Below are positions 18,596 to 27,542 of a stretch of DNA of 64,000 bases, piece after piece. Both the position numbers and the translations under genes were made by a program. Location: the NCBI RefSeq assembly GCF_042648505.1, contig NZ_JBHRXK010000001.1, positions 558,001 through 622,000 on the forward strand, read 5' to 3'. Under the pieces are notes generated by a model. It ran no database searches. It worked only from the letters and a program-made list of their open reading frames with translations, and was not told where the DNA came from. Source of the stretch: Lysobacter_L cavernae. Lineage in GTDB: Bacteria > Pseudomonadota > Gammaproteobacteria > Xanthomonadales > Xanthomonadaceae. Each line of letters opens with the position of its first letter. Positions within the stretch are counted from its first letter, which is position 1.

Positions 18596-20140
18596 TCAGC
18601 CGGACGTTTCCGTAACGGGCAAGGCCCTCGCGGGGGCAGTGGGAGAGGGGTTGGCGTTGAACTGCACGGCCGCCCGCAGGTGGCGCAGGAACACGCCGTA
18701 ATGCGAGCGATAGGCCGCAACGGCTTCGCGCTCGGGCTGCGCCGACAGAGCCGGGTTCACACGCACGTGCTCGCACGCAATGTCGACGATGTCCCGGGCC
18801 TGGCCGCTGGCGTGGGCATGCGCCCACAAGGCCTGCAGCGCGGCGCCGAAGGCCGCGCCTTCGGCCTGCTCGGGCACTTCCACGGGCAGGTCGAACACAT
18901 CGGCCACCATCTGCCGCCAGGCCGCGCTGTGCGAGCCACCGCCGGTGAGGCGGATCGAGTCGAACCGCATGCCCGCGGCCTGCAACGCGTCGTAGCCGTT
19001 GCGCAGGCTGAAGGTGGCGCCTTCCATCGCGGCGCGGTACAGATTGCCGCGCGTGAGGTTGTGCAGGTCCATGCCGTGCAGTCCAGCGCGCGCCAGCGGC
19101 AAATCCGGCGTGCGCTCGCCGTTGAAGAACGGCAGCATCACCAGCCCGTCGGCGCCCGGCCGGGTCTCGGCCATCACCGCGTCGCCATCGCGGCTGTGGA
19201 AGCCGAACAGGCGCGCCACGGCTTCGGTGGCGACGGTGCAGTTCATCGTGCAGATCAGCGGCAGCCAGCCGCCGGTCGAGGAACAGAACGCCGCCCAGCC
19301 GCCGTCGGCGTCGACGACCGGCCGATCCGCGTGCGCGAACAGCGTGCCGGAGGTACCCAGGCTCATGCTCAGCACACCGGCCTCGACGTTGCCGGTGCCG
19401 ATCGCCGCCATCATGTTGTCGCCACCGCCGGCCGCCACGCGAACGTCACGAGGCAGGCCCAGCGCATCGGCGGTGGCCTGCGTGATCACGAAGCTGGCAT
19501 CGGCCTCGACCAGCGGTGGAAGGCATTGCGACAGGTCACGGTCGGCGTCGAGTGCGGCCAGCAACTCCGGCGACCAGCGACGCGTGCGCACGTCCAGCCA
19601 GCCGGTGCCGGAGGCGTCGCCGTGCTCCATCCAGTACTCACCGGTCAGCCAGTAATTCACGTAGTCGTGCGGCAGCAGGATCTTCGCCATCCGCGCGTAG
19701 ACGTCGGGCCGATGCTTGCGCGTCCATGGCAGTTTCGAAGCGGTGTAGCCGGCCAGGATCGGGTTGCCGGCCAGCGCGATGCTGCGCGCGACGCCGCCGA
19801 CCGACTGCATGATTTCGTCGCATTCGGCGCTGGTGCTGGTGTCGCACCACAGCTTGGCGGGCGCCAGCACCTGGCCGTTGGCGTCCACCGGTACGAAACC
19901 GTGCTGCTGCCCGGACACGCCGATCGCCGCCACGCGCGCACGCTGCTCATCGTCCAGTCGCGCGAAGCAGATGCCGATCGCTTCGATCCACCACTGCGCC
20001 TGTTGCTCGCGCGAGCCGTCGTTGCCAGCGATCAGTTCCAGCGCATGGCCGTGGGTGGCGACCACGCGCCTGGCCTGCGGGTCGTAGGCGACCAGCTTGA
20101 CGCTCTGCGTGCCGACGTCGAGGCCGATGAACAGGCTCAT
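18596..20140 (-). CDS. xylB: Xylulokinase
   Basis: FGGY-family kinase that phosphorylates D-xylulose to xylulose 5-phosphate for the pentose phosphate pathway. The 514-residue protein starts with the phosphate-binding loop LFIGLDVGTQSVKLVAYD, has GVSGQQHGFVPVD, the catalytic region NYWLTGEYWMEHGDASGTGWLD and the C-terminal ATP site LTGGGSHSAAWRQMVADV. ATG 20140 is preferred because GGGAGAG lies about 8 bases upstream; an upstream GTG (20149) overlaps that site. It is the first gene after the operator at 20163, and xylA follows in the same direction. Confidence 0.95.
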   Translation of the reverse strand: MSLFIGLDVGTQSVKLVAYDPQARRVVATHGHALELIAGNDGSREQQAQWWIEAIGICFARLDDEQRARVAAIGVSGQQHGFVPVDANGQVLAPAKLWCDTSTSAECDEIMQSVGGVARSIALAGNPILAGYTASKLPWTRKHRPDVYARMAKILLPHDYVNYWLTGEYWMEHGDASGTGWLDVRTRRWSPELLAALDADRDLSQCLPPLVEADASFVITQATADALGLPRDVRVAAGGGDNMMAAIGTGNVEAGVLSMSLGTSGTLFAHADRPVVDADGGWAAFCSSTGGWLPLICTMNCTVATEAVARLFGFHSRDGDAVMAETRPGADGLVMLPFFNGERTPDLPLARAGLHGMDLHNLTRGNLYRAAMEGATFSLRNGYDALQAAGMRFDSIRLTGGGSHSAAWRQMVADVFDLPVEVPEQAEGAAFGAALQALWAHAHASGQARDIVDIACEHVRVNPALSAQPEREAVAAYRSHYGVFLRHLRAAVQFNANPSPTAPARALPVTETSG

Positions 20141-20162
20141 GCGCGGCACTCTCCCAGAAAAA

Positions 20163-20176
20163 AGTTAGCGCTACCA
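20163..20176. promoter_or_regulatory. xyl-box type LacI operator upstream of xylB
   Basis: AGTTAGCGCTACCA lies 23 bases upstream of the xylB start. It matches 13 of 14 bases of the reverse complement of the xyl-box as I recall it from Xanthomonas campestris (TGGTAGCGCTAACA), and shares the TAGCGCTACCA core with the site at 27497. Position inside the leader fits repression by a LacI-type protein. Confidence 0.8.
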
Positions 20177-20459
20177 TTTTTGTCGTTAAAAAAAACAGCG
20201 CTGGGCTGAGTCATGGCTGCAAGTCGGTATCCCGGTCGATAGCGAACTGTACCAGTGCTGCGAAAAAATCCTTTGTGCAGTGCGGAAAGTCCACCAAAAC
20301 AATGGCTTGGGCATGACCACGACGCACCCCGGCCCACACCCTCGGCAGCGTCCCGACCCATCGTCTGGCAGATGCCCGACGGTGGCACCGGCACACCGCT
20401 GCCGATCCGATTGAAGCTGCGCCCGCTTGCCGCGCCCCCCTTTCTGCATTCGGGTTCAA

Positions 20460-20487
20460 TGGCGCCCGCGCACTGCGCGCGGCGCCA
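20460..20487 (-). terminator. GC-rich hairpin after the halogenase gene
   Basis: TGGCGCC at 20460-20466 pairs with GGCGCCA at 20481-20487, continued by CGCGC/GCGCG around an ACT loop. It starts 11 bases beyond the stop codon at 20498. There is no T run on the minus strand, so it may act as an RNA 3'-end stabiliser or with Rho. Confidence 0.45.
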
Positions 20488-20497
20488 CCACACCTGA

Positions 20498-22018
20498 CTA
20501 CGCTGGCATCGTTGCAGGCCGCCGCCCCCATACCGCGGGCGCGGCCTTGCAGTACTTGTCGATGAACTCCTGTTGCAACGGCATGCGCGCAACCGCTTCG
20601 TCGATGGGTTTGCGTATCCCCGCCAACAGTTTGCATATGTCCTCGTCGCCCAGCGTGGCCGCCAACGGATGATGCTGCTGTGGCACGAGGCCCTGCCCCA
20701 GCATCACGTGCGTCCACGAGTCCACCCGGAACAGTTCGTTGGCGCCCTGCCATGCGTGCGCACGCTCGCGCCATGCGCGCAGGCGGATCGCCAGCGAGTC
20801 GGGCAATTCCATCTCGCGGCATTGCACCCACATCGGCTCGTCGCGCTGGTTGGCGTGGTAGTGCAGGATGATGAAGTCGCGTACGTGCTCCATCTCACTG
20901 CGGCTGGTCTCGTTGTACAGCTCGACCAGCGACGGCGGGATCCCGTCGAAGGGGAACAATTCGATCAGGCGCACGATCGCGGTCATGCTCAGGTGCAGAC
21001 TGGTCGATTCCAGCGGCTCGATGAAGCCGCTGGCCAGGCCCAACGACACCACGTTCTTGTTCCAGGCCTGCACACGGCGACCGGTGCGGAATGGCACCAG
21101 CCACGGCTCGCGAATGGGCGCCGCGCCGACATCGTGCAGCAGCTTGGCGCGCGCCTCGTCGTCGGACATGTGGCGACTGGAGAACACCAGCCCGCAGCCC
21201 ACTCGGTGTTGCAACGCGATGTGCCAGCGCCAACCGGCTTCGTGCGCGATTGCGCGCGTGTACGGCGCCGGCGATCCAATCGCTTCAGTCTGCACCGCCA
21301 CCGCGCGATCGCAGGGCAGCCACTGGTTCCAGTCCTCGTAGCCGGTGCGGAGCGTCTGCTCGATCAGCAGGCCGCGGAATCCGGTGCAATCGATGAACAG
21401 ATCGCCCTCGATTACCTGGCCGTCTTCCAGCACCAGCGCTTCGACGTTGCCCGAGCCGGCGTTCTGCCTGACCTCGTGGATCTTGCCTTCGATGCGCCTG
21501 AGGCCGTAGCCCTCGGCCTTCCTGCGCAGGAATCGCGCATACAGGCCGGCGTCGAGGTGGTAGGCGTAGTTGACCTGCGGCTGTTGCAGCAGCGCGAAGC
21601 GGTCGCCGCGTGAGGCCACGGTTTCCAGGCAGTAGTCGCCAAGCTCCGACGGCATCCCGCGGCGCAGGCTATCCAGCCAGAAGTGGTGGAAGCCACACAC
21701 CAGCGTGCTTTGCCCGGTGATGCCAAACGGATGGATGTAGCGCTCGCCGTGCCGGCGCCAGTTCTCGAACGAGATCGACAGCTTGAAGGTGCCAGCGACC
21801 TCGCGCAGGAACTCCTGCTCGTCGATCTGCACGAAGCGATGGAAGTTGCGGATTGGCGGAACGGTCGACTCGCCCACACCGACCGTACCGATCTGCTCTG
21901 ATTCGACCAGGACCACGTCGAGCCGGTCGCGGAACTGGTGCGTCAGCGCGATGGCCGCCAGCCAACCTGCCGTGCCGCCACCGGCGATCACTACCTTGCG
22001 AATTCCGCCTTTGTCCAC
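20498..22018 (-). CDS. Flavin-dependent tryptophan halogenase family protein of a TonB-receptor locus
   Basis: A PrnA-like FAD-dependent enzyme of about 506 residues. The FADH2 site VVIAGGGTAGWLAAIAL is at the N terminus and the family's catalytic Lys is present in TFKLSISFENW. The WxWxIP fingerprint reads WRWHIA (near residue 263), so its Pro is replaced. GTG 22018 has AGGGG six bases upstream; ATG 22039 has none, so GTG is preferred. It is the last gene of a TonB receptor, SapC, cupin-like, halogenase operon, a set repeatedly found in xanthomonads and Caulobacter carbohydrate loci. Substrate is unknown; free-tryptophan halogenation is not implied. Confidence 0.83.
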   Translation of the reverse strand: MDKGGIRKVVIAGGGTAGWLAAIALTHQFRDRLDVVLVESEQIGTVGVGESTVPPIRNFHRFVQIDEQEFLREVAGTFKLSISFENWRRHGERYIHPFGITGQSTLVCGFHHFWLDSLRRGMPSELGDYCLETVASRGDRFALLQQPQVNYAYHLDAGLYARFLRRKAEGYGLRRIEGKIHEVRQNAGSGNVEALVLEDGQVIEGDLFIDCTGFRGLLIEQTLRTGYEDWNQWLPCDRAVAVQTEAIGSPAPYTRAIAHEAGWRWHIALQHRVGCGLVFSSRHMSDDEARAKLLHDVGAAPIREPWLVPFRTGRRVQAWNKNVVSLGLASGFIEPLESTSLHLSMTAIVRLIELFPFDGIPPSLVELYNETSRSEMEHVRDFIILHYHANQRDEPMWVQCREMELPDSLAIRLRAWRERAHAWQGANELFRVDSWTHVMLGQGLVPQQHHPLAATLGDEDICKLLAGIRKPIDEAVARMPLQQEFIDKYCKAAPAVWGRRPATMPA

Positions 22019-22058
22019 CGTATTCCCCTCGCCTGTCATGGACGCCGCAACGCCCGGT

Positions 22059-23081
22059 TCAACGATTTAGCTTGCCGATCAGCATCGCCCGCAATTGCCG
22101 CGCCATCGTCTCGTCGACCGGCCCGAGCACGTTGCGCGCGGCTTCCGGCAGATGGTCGCCGGCGCGCGGCCCCGGTCCGAACACGTAGTAATCGAACACC
22201 TCGCGCCATGCCTGCTTCTCGCGCTCGGGCCGGTCGCGGATCGTCCACAGCGCGTGGTACAGCGCGTGCATCGGTGTGGGCAGGTACGCCGGCACGCTGC
22301 TCCACCAGTAGTTCACCAGCACGTTGAATGCTTCCAGCCCTTGCACGTGGTGCCACCACAGGCTCGGGATGAAGATGGCGTCGCCAGGCTCCAGCACCGC
22401 GCTCTGCCCCGCGGCCAACGCATGGCGAAAGCGCGGATGACGCTCGAGGTCCGGCGCATCGAAGTCCACCACGCTCACCGCCTGCCCGCCCGGCGTGGGC
22501 TCCAGCGGTCCGGGATAGAGGTTGTCGATCTGTTCTGGTGGAAACAGGGTGAAGCGGCGGCGGCCGACTGCGCAGCAGGCGATGTTGTTCAAGGCGTCGT
22601 AATGGCATGACGCCGTCACGCGGTTGCCGATCCAGATGCTCGGCGGCGCGTCGATGCCCTGCCCCCCCAGACCCAGGTCATTCGCTTCGCGCAGGCCGGG
22701 TAGACGGCTGTCGATCGGCAACGAGGCGACGTAATAGGTCGGCGGTCGCGCATCGTCGGCGTGCACAGCGATATCGCCGAGAACCTGATCCAGCCCGCCG
22801 CGTTTCACCTCGAAATTGAGGTCGCTGTAATCGTCGGTGTAGAACGGCCGTCCCGCGATGTCCGGCGCACCCCAGGAGTAGGTCACCGGTTGGCCGTTGT
22901 AGAAGCGTTGGAGATAATCCATCGCAGCCTGCATCGAAGGCGAGCCCGCCTGCACCAGTCCCCAGTCGCGCGCGACGCCGCGCAACACGGCCGGCTGGCC
23001 GCTGGCGAGCAGTTCATCCAGTGGCAATGCACCGGGTCCAACGCCTTCGATCTCACGGATGCGCGTGGCGACGTCGGCCAC
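22059..23081 (-). CDS. Cupin-like/JmjC-type Fe(II)-2-oxoglutarate dioxygenase family protein
   Basis: Probable Fe(II)/2-oxoglutarate oxygenase of the cupin_8 family (340 residues). The iron-binding triad is readable: HYD in ASCHYDALNN near residue 155, and a distal His in FIPSLWWHHVQGLEAFN near 245; RRRFTLFPPEQIDNLYPG is the typical following block. The GTG start at 23081 directly follows the stop of SapC (TGAGTG), so the two are translationally coupled. Family relatives hydroxylate proteins or small molecules; here it travels with SapC and the halogenase behind a TonB receptor, with no known substrate. Confidence 0.82.
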   Translation of the reverse strand: MADVATRIREIEGVGPGALPLDELLASGQPAVLRGVARDWGLVQAGSPSMQAAMDYLQRFYNGQPVTYSWGAPDIAGRPFYTDDYSDLNFEVKRGGLDQVLGDIAVHADDARPPTYYVASLPIDSRLPGLREANDLGLGGQGIDAPPSIWIGNRVTASCHYDALNNIACCAVGRRRFTLFPPEQIDNLYPGPLEPTPGGQAVSVVDFDAPDLERHPRFRHALAAGQSAVLEPGDAIFIPSLWWHHVQGLEAFNVLVNYWWSSVPAYLPTPMHALYHALWTIRDRPEREKQAWREVFDYYVFGPGPRAGDHLPEAARNVLGPVDETMARQLRAMLIGKLNR

Positions 23082-23822
23082 TCAACCGCCCTCGGCCAGC
23101 CGCAGGCGGCGCTGCTTCTCCGCCATCAACCGGCGCAGGTTGTGCAGCGATGCCAACACCAGATAGGCGCCTTCCAGGTAACCGGCACGGTGCAAATCGT
23201 GCAGCGATGCGGAATCCAGCGCGGTGAGGCGTTCGCGGTCAATGCCGTGCAACCCGGCGAGACTCACGCGGTGTTGCTGGTCCAGTTGCAGTTCCAGGCT
23301 GACCGGCTGGATGAGCCCGAGCGCATCAAACGCGGCGAACATCGCGCGACCGCCTTCGACGCCGTCGCGTATGCCACGCAGCACGCCAGCGATGTGTTCC
23401 AGGTAGGCACTGTTGCCGCCGTGCTCGAGAAATACCGGCTCGCCCGTGTCGAAGCCGACGCGCGGGTGCTCCACGTCGACATGGATGACCGGTTCGCGGC
23501 GCAGCTCGCCGTCGATGCGCTGCTCCTGGAAGCCGATCAGGAACGGCCCCTTGGCGACCGCACCGGGCAGGTAGGTGGCATTCCAGCGTCCGTCCTGCAG
23601 GAAGAGGTTTTCGGTCCGGTCGAACCCCAGCAGCGCCACCGCCTGCCACTCGCCGCGCTCGCCGTCCTTGCGGAAGAAGATCGGGTACTCGCGCTGCAGC
23701 TCCGCGAACTCGGTCGGGAACGCCACCACCATGCCGACCTCGTCACCGAACTGCCGGCCAAAACCGGTGGTGACGCGCAGCCCCTTGTGGGCGATGTTGT
23801 TGAGCAGTTCGTATCGGGACAT
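23082..23822 (-). CDS. SapC family protein
   Basis: A 246-residue member of the SapC family (PF07277), named after an S-layer-associated gene but without an established biochemical role. The start MSRYELLNNIAHKGLRV and internal ALLGFDRTENLFL and GPFLIGFQEQ fit the family. It has no signal peptide or membrane segment. It lies 188 bases after the TonB receptor, separated by a hairpin, and overlaps nothing downstream but abuts the cupin-like gene. In similar loci it is always near a TonB receptor and often a tryptophan-halogenase-like protein. Confidence 0.8.
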   Translation of the reverse strand: MSRYELLNNIAHKGLRVTTGFGRQFGDEVGMVVAFPTEFAELQREYPIFFRKDGERGEWQAVALLGFDRTENLFLQDGRWNATYLPGAVAKGPFLIGFQEQRIDGELRREPVIHVDVEHPRVGFDTGEPVFLEHGGNSAYLEHIAGVLRGIRDGVEGGRAMFAAFDALGLIQPVSLELQLDQQHRVSLAGLHGIDRERLTALDSASLHDLHRAGYLEGAYLVLASLHNLRRLMAEKQRRLRLAEGG

Positions 23823-23950
23823 GGCGTTACGCGCAATGGGCTTGCGTGATCTTATGCGCTTGTCGCGACGCGGCGGCAAGACTCCCGGCACGTTGTCGAT
23901 CACGGACCGGCGCAAAGCCGCCAGCAACGCGAACGGCCCCATGGAAAGGC

Positions 23951-23976
23951 GGGACCGCTGCGGTTGCAGCGGCCCC
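23951..23976 (-). terminator. Hairpin between the TonB receptor and SapC
   Basis: GGGACCGCTG at 23951-23960 and CAGCGGCCCC at 23967-23976 form a 10-base stem with one mismatch and a 6-base loop. It follows the receptor stop by about 35 bases and has no T run. It could attenuate the downstream genes or protect the receptor message. Confidence 0.5.
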
Positions 23977-24010
23977 GTTCCGTGCGACGTTCCAGGACAG
24001 GTGCTGCACC

Positions 24011-27000
24011 TTAGAACTTGTAGCGAACGCCCAGCGTGTAACGTGGGCTCTGGTCGACCAGCCGGATGATCTGCTTCTCGGAGCGGCCGTGCCAGCGCAC
24101 GTCCTCGCCGGTGAGGTTGAGGGCCTCGAAGCCGAACTGCCAATGGTCGTTGAGCGTGTAGTTCACGCCCAGGTCCCACTGCTGGTATTCCTCGACGTAG
24201 AACGGATTGCGGTTGGAACCGTTCTGGTTGGCCGCGATCAGGTACTCGTCACGCCAGTTCCAGGCCAGGCGCGCCGACCATCCGTGCTTCTCGTACATGA
24301 ACATCACGTTGGCGGTATCGCTCAGGCCCAGCAACGCGAACTGGTCGCGATCGATGACCGTGTTGTCGAAGCCGACGTCGCCATCGACCAGCGTGTAGTT
24401 GGCGAAGATGCCAAAACCGGTTTCACCGAAGAAGTACTGGCCTCCCATTTCCCAGCCGTGCAGGTTGGCTTGGTCCTGGTTGACCGGACGCTCGACATCG
24501 AACATGTACAGCGGGTCGTCCGACTCGCCGACCAGGTCGTAGGCGTTCTCCATCGCCAGCACCTGCGCCGAACTGCCGTTGTACGCGGCCAGGCCACCGG
24601 TCTCGGCATTGCGCAGCATCGCCAGCGCGGCGAACAGGGCCGTGTCGTTGGCCGAGCAGGCGGCGTCGATGTCGTTGCCGGCGGCGCCTACCTGCGACAC
24701 GCACGTCGCACTCTGCAGGAAGGCCAGCGCCGCCTGCGCGTCCGGGCCCGAGGTCGGGTCGGTCAGGCCGTACAGCGACTCGCGCACCACGGACGTGCCG
24801 ATGAAGTTGGCCACCTTCTTGTTCCAGAACGTCAGCGAGACGTAACTGGCGTCGGCGAAGTACCACTCCACCGCCAGGTCCAGGTTGTCCGACTCCAGCG
24901 GATCCAGCGACGGGTTCTGCGCATCGCCATCGGCGCGCGTGGACGGGTTGACCAGGATCGAACCGGTCGGCTGGTTGGCGGTTGGACCCGCATACAGGTT
25001 GCCGTAGGGCGCGCGCGCGATGGTCTGGCTGAAGGACGCGCGGCCCTTGATCTCATCGGTGAAGTTGATACTGAAATCCAGGTTCGGCAGCACGTAGTTG
25101 TAGCTGTGCGTTTCGCTGAAGGGCTGCTGGTCGTCCGAACGCAGAACGCGGAAGTCGTTGTTCGCCTGCCACTGGATCGCGCTGGGCGTAGCCACCTGCG
25201 TGGTCGAGGTCAGGTAGGTCTTCTCGTAGCGCACACCGATGCGGGTGTTGGTGGTCATGCCGCCCAGCGTGCCGTCCAGTTCGATCTGGCCGTAGACGGC
25301 ATCGGTGTCCTCCTCGATGCGGTTGTCCGCGGCCAGCTGCGGGTTGTAGCGGGTGGCCGCACCGTAGAAGTCGCCCGCCCACAGCGCGCCCTGCGTGGCA
25401 TCGCCGCGCCAGGCGCCGGTTGCCGCGCCGTTGGCGCTGTAGTCGTCGAACATTCCGACGATGTCCGTCGGCCTCAGCAGTGCAGCCAGCCCCGGTTCGT
25501 TGCCGGTGTTGGCCACGCCCCAGTCGCCCAGCGTCGAGTAGGCCTCGGTGGCCTGCTTGCGCGTCATTTCCATGCGCGAGGAGTCCAGGCCGAACTGCAG
25601 GCGGCCCTCGTCGAAGTTGTATTCGCCGTCGACGCGCCCCTGCTTGATCTCGGTTTCCTGGCGCTGGTAATTGATGCGTAGCACCTGCGAGCCGATCTGT
25701 TCCGCCGGGAAGTCCGGGTTGACCGTGCCGCCCGTGTTGGCGATGGCGGAGGCGGAGTTCGGGTACCAGGTGCGCGCGCCGATCGGCAGGCCCTCGTTGA
25801 ACCGCAGCTCCTGCGCCCAGTTGCCACCGCAGTACGGCCCCACGGTGCAGTTATTGGTGCCCGCGATGCTGAAGTACGTCGAGCCGCCACCGGTGACCGG
25901 GTCGTTGGGCAGGCTCTTGGAGGTCGTGCTGTGGCCGTCGAACGACAAGCGGAAGCGGTCGGTGACATCCCACTTGGCGTTGAAGCCGAGCGAGCCGAGC
26001 TTGTATTCCTGCTCGTTGCGCTGCTGCTCGTAGCCGAAGTCCTTGGTGCCCACGATGTCACGCAGGTAGACCGGGGTAGCCACCGCTTCGTTGGTGTCGA
26101 ACTCAAGGTGCGTGAAGCTGTTGGCGCGTTGCAGCCAGATGGTCTGCTCGCCGCGGTTCTCGGAGATCTCGTTGCTGGAATAGGTGTAGTCCAGCGTCAT
26201 GGTCAGGCTGTCGGTCGGCGCGAACTGCAGCACCGCCTGGCCATTGAGGCGCTCACGCTCGAAATCGGCGAAGGCATAGCGCAGGTCGTTGGGCAGGCCG
26301 TACAGCTGGCCGATGCCCGGTGCGTTGACCACCGTCGCGTCTGCGCGCAGCGCCGGATCGGTGCCGGTCCAGCGCTGGATGTTCCAGGCATTCTCGGTCG
26401 ACTGCACCGAACCGCCATGGCGCTTCTGGTAGCTGGCCGACAGGCCGACGCCCCAGGTCTTGTCGTCGTTGGTGTAGCTGAAGATGCCGGAGACTTCCGG
26501 GGTGATGTCGTTGTCGAACGGCTGCGACTCGTCGTACACCGCCTTGGCGCCCGCCGTGGCGACGAGGCCCTGGTGGTTGAGCGGGCGGTCGGTCTGGATG
26601 TCGATGGTGGCGCCGATGCCACCGCTGGGCACGCTGGCCCGGCCGGTCTTGTAGACCACCAGCGTGTCGATGGATTCCGAAGCGAGCTGCGCGAAGTTGA
26701 ACGCGCGCGTGCCGCCGTCGACGCCACCGATCGGCACTTGGCCGGGCGCGCCGAACGCGTCCGCACCGGGAATCTGGCGGCCGTTGAGGGTCACCAGGTT
26801 GAACTGTGGGCCAAAGCCGCGCGCGGTGATCTGCGCGCCCTCGCCATCGCGGCGCTCGATCGAGATGCCGGTGATGCGCTGCAGCGATTCGGCCAGATTG
26901 GTGTCGGGAAATTTGCCGATGTCCTCGGAGCTGATCGCATCGACGACGCCAGCGGCCTCGCGCTTGAGTTCCATCGACTGGTTGAGGCTGTTGCGCAGGC

Positions 27001-27178
27001 CGGTGACGACAACCGAGTCGAGCGTGGTGGCCTCGTCGGTGGCCTGGGACTGGCTCACCTGCGCCGTGGTGGCCTGCGCGGCCTGCGGATCCTGTGCGAA
27101 TGCGGGGTTGATGACCAGCACCCCACCGACAAAGGTGAACATCGCCCTGGACTTGAACTGCTTGAGTCTTTTGCTCAT
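24011..27178 (-). CDS. TonB-dependent outer-membrane receptor, carbohydrate type
   Basis: Outer-membrane beta-barrel transporter of 1055 residues, expected to import xylan-derived oligosaccharides using TonB energy. Order: signal peptide (MSKRLKQFKSRAMFTFVGG...PAFAQ), TonB-box-like TTLDSVVVTG near residue 55, plug domain (FPDTNLAESLQRITGISIER, then TARGFGPQFNLVTLNGRQ), barrel with many aromatic strands, and a C-terminal Phe (YTLGVRYKF). It belongs to the long xanthomonad/Caulobacter receptor class. ATG 27178 follows a GGGGGG stretch. The strong operator is about 320 bases upstream, giving an unusually long leader if transcription starts there. Confidence 0.93.
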   Translation of the reverse strand: MSKRLKQFKSRAMFTFVGGVLVINPAFAQDPQAAQATTAQVSQSQATDEATTLDSVVVTGLRNSLNQSMELKREAAGVVDAISSEDIGKFPDTNLAESLQRITGISIERRDGEGAQITARGFGPQFNLVTLNGRQIPGADAFGAPGQVPIGGVDGGTRAFNFAQLASESIDTLVVYKTGRASVPSGGIGATIDIQTDRPLNHQGLVATAGAKAVYDESQPFDNDITPEVSGIFSYTNDDKTWGVGLSASYQKRHGGSVQSTENAWNIQRWTGTDPALRADATVVNAPGIGQLYGLPNDLRYAFADFERERLNGQAVLQFAPTDSLTMTLDYTYSSNEISENRGEQTIWLQRANSFTHLEFDTNEAVATPVYLRDIVGTKDFGYEQQRNEQEYKLGSLGFNAKWDVTDRFRLSFDGHSTTSKSLPNDPVTGGGSTYFSIAGTNNCTVGPYCGGNWAQELRFNEGLPIGARTWYPNSASAIANTGGTVNPDFPAEQIGSQVLRINYQRQETEIKQGRVDGEYNFDEGRLQFGLDSSRMEMTRKQATEAYSTLGDWGVANTGNEPGLAALLRPTDIVGMFDDYSANGAATGAWRGDATQGALWAGDFYGAATRYNPQLAADNRIEEDTDAVYGQIELDGTLGGMTTNTRIGVRYEKTYLTSTTQVATPSAIQWQANNDFRVLRSDDQQPFSETHSYNYVLPNLDFSINFTDEIKGRASFSQTIARAPYGNLYAGPTANQPTGSILVNPSTRADGDAQNPSLDPLESDNLDLAVEWYFADASYVSLTFWNKKVANFIGTSVVRESLYGLTDPTSGPDAQAALAFLQSATCVSQVGAAGNDIDAACSANDTALFAALAMLRNAETGGLAAYNGSSAQVLAMENAYDLVGESDDPLYMFDVERPVNQDQANLHGWEMGGQYFFGETGFGIFANYTLVDGDVGFDNTVIDRDQFALLGLSDTANVMFMYEKHGWSARLAWNWRDEYLIAANQNGSNRNPFYVEEYQQWDLGVNYTLNDHWQFGFEALNLTGEDVRWHGRSEKQIIRLVDQSPRYTLGVRYKF

Positions 27179-27496
27179 CACCAGCCCCCCTTGTACGAAG
27201 AAGCACCATTGAGGGTGTGCGGCGCGGCTGTCGCCTCCGCTCGGGACGTACTCACTGCGTGGCACAGAAACCAGATCATGTGGTCTGCCCTCTACTTCAA
27301 TCGATGGATGGATTGCCCTCCCTAGGGCACCAGCAGGTCGTACCTGCTCACTTCGAGACAAGGCGTTAAAGGAACCGCCCGTACTGCATTGGTGTTGGCT
27401 TGGCTCTCCCCTTCGAGGCTTTGCCCTTAGAGGCATCAGGACCTGTACGGCGGCAAACAGCGCGCCCCGCGCATGCTTCCTGACGTACCAACAAAG

Positions 27497-27510
27497 TGGT
27501 AGCGCTACCA
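27497..27510. promoter_or_regulatory. xyl-box type LacI operator upstream of the TonB receptor
   Basis: TGGTAGCGCTACCA is a perfect 14-base palindrome. It differs by one base from the xyl-box I recall from Xanthomonas and shares an 11-base core with the xylB site. It starts 3 bases downstream of the proposed -10 element, a position where a bound LacI protein would block transcription. Confidence 0.85.
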
Positions 27511-27513
27511 CTG

Positions 27514-27542
27514 TTAAATTCAGATTAATCACTCTTTGCCAA
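27514..27542 (-). promoter_or_regulatory. Candidate sigma-70 promoter of the TonB-receptor operon
   Basis: On the minus strand TTGGCA (27542-27537) and ATTTAA (27519-27514) are separated by 17 bases, with the operator just downstream. The -10 is a weak match; the spacing and the operator position are the main support. Confidence 0.4.

Larger units (their letters stand above)
20141..20497. other. Non-coding region: xylB promoter/operator and halogenase 3' end
   Basis: 357 bases without a credible gene. It holds the xylB ribosome site, the operator at 20163-20176, A/T-rich tracts around 20150-20195 that stand out against the GC-rich surroundings, a second AGCGCT core near 20198-20203 that is a poor operator match, and a hairpin just after the halogenase stop. 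Confidence 0.7.

Noticed and set aside
20198..20203. A second xyl-box in the xylB leader
   Set aside because: Only the AGCGCT core matches; flanking bases differ from the other sites on both sides.
27179..27532. Extension of the TonB receptor frame upstream of ATG 27178
   Set aside because: The frame is open by chance through the operator and leader; residues there do not form a signal peptide, and ATG 27178 begins a good one.
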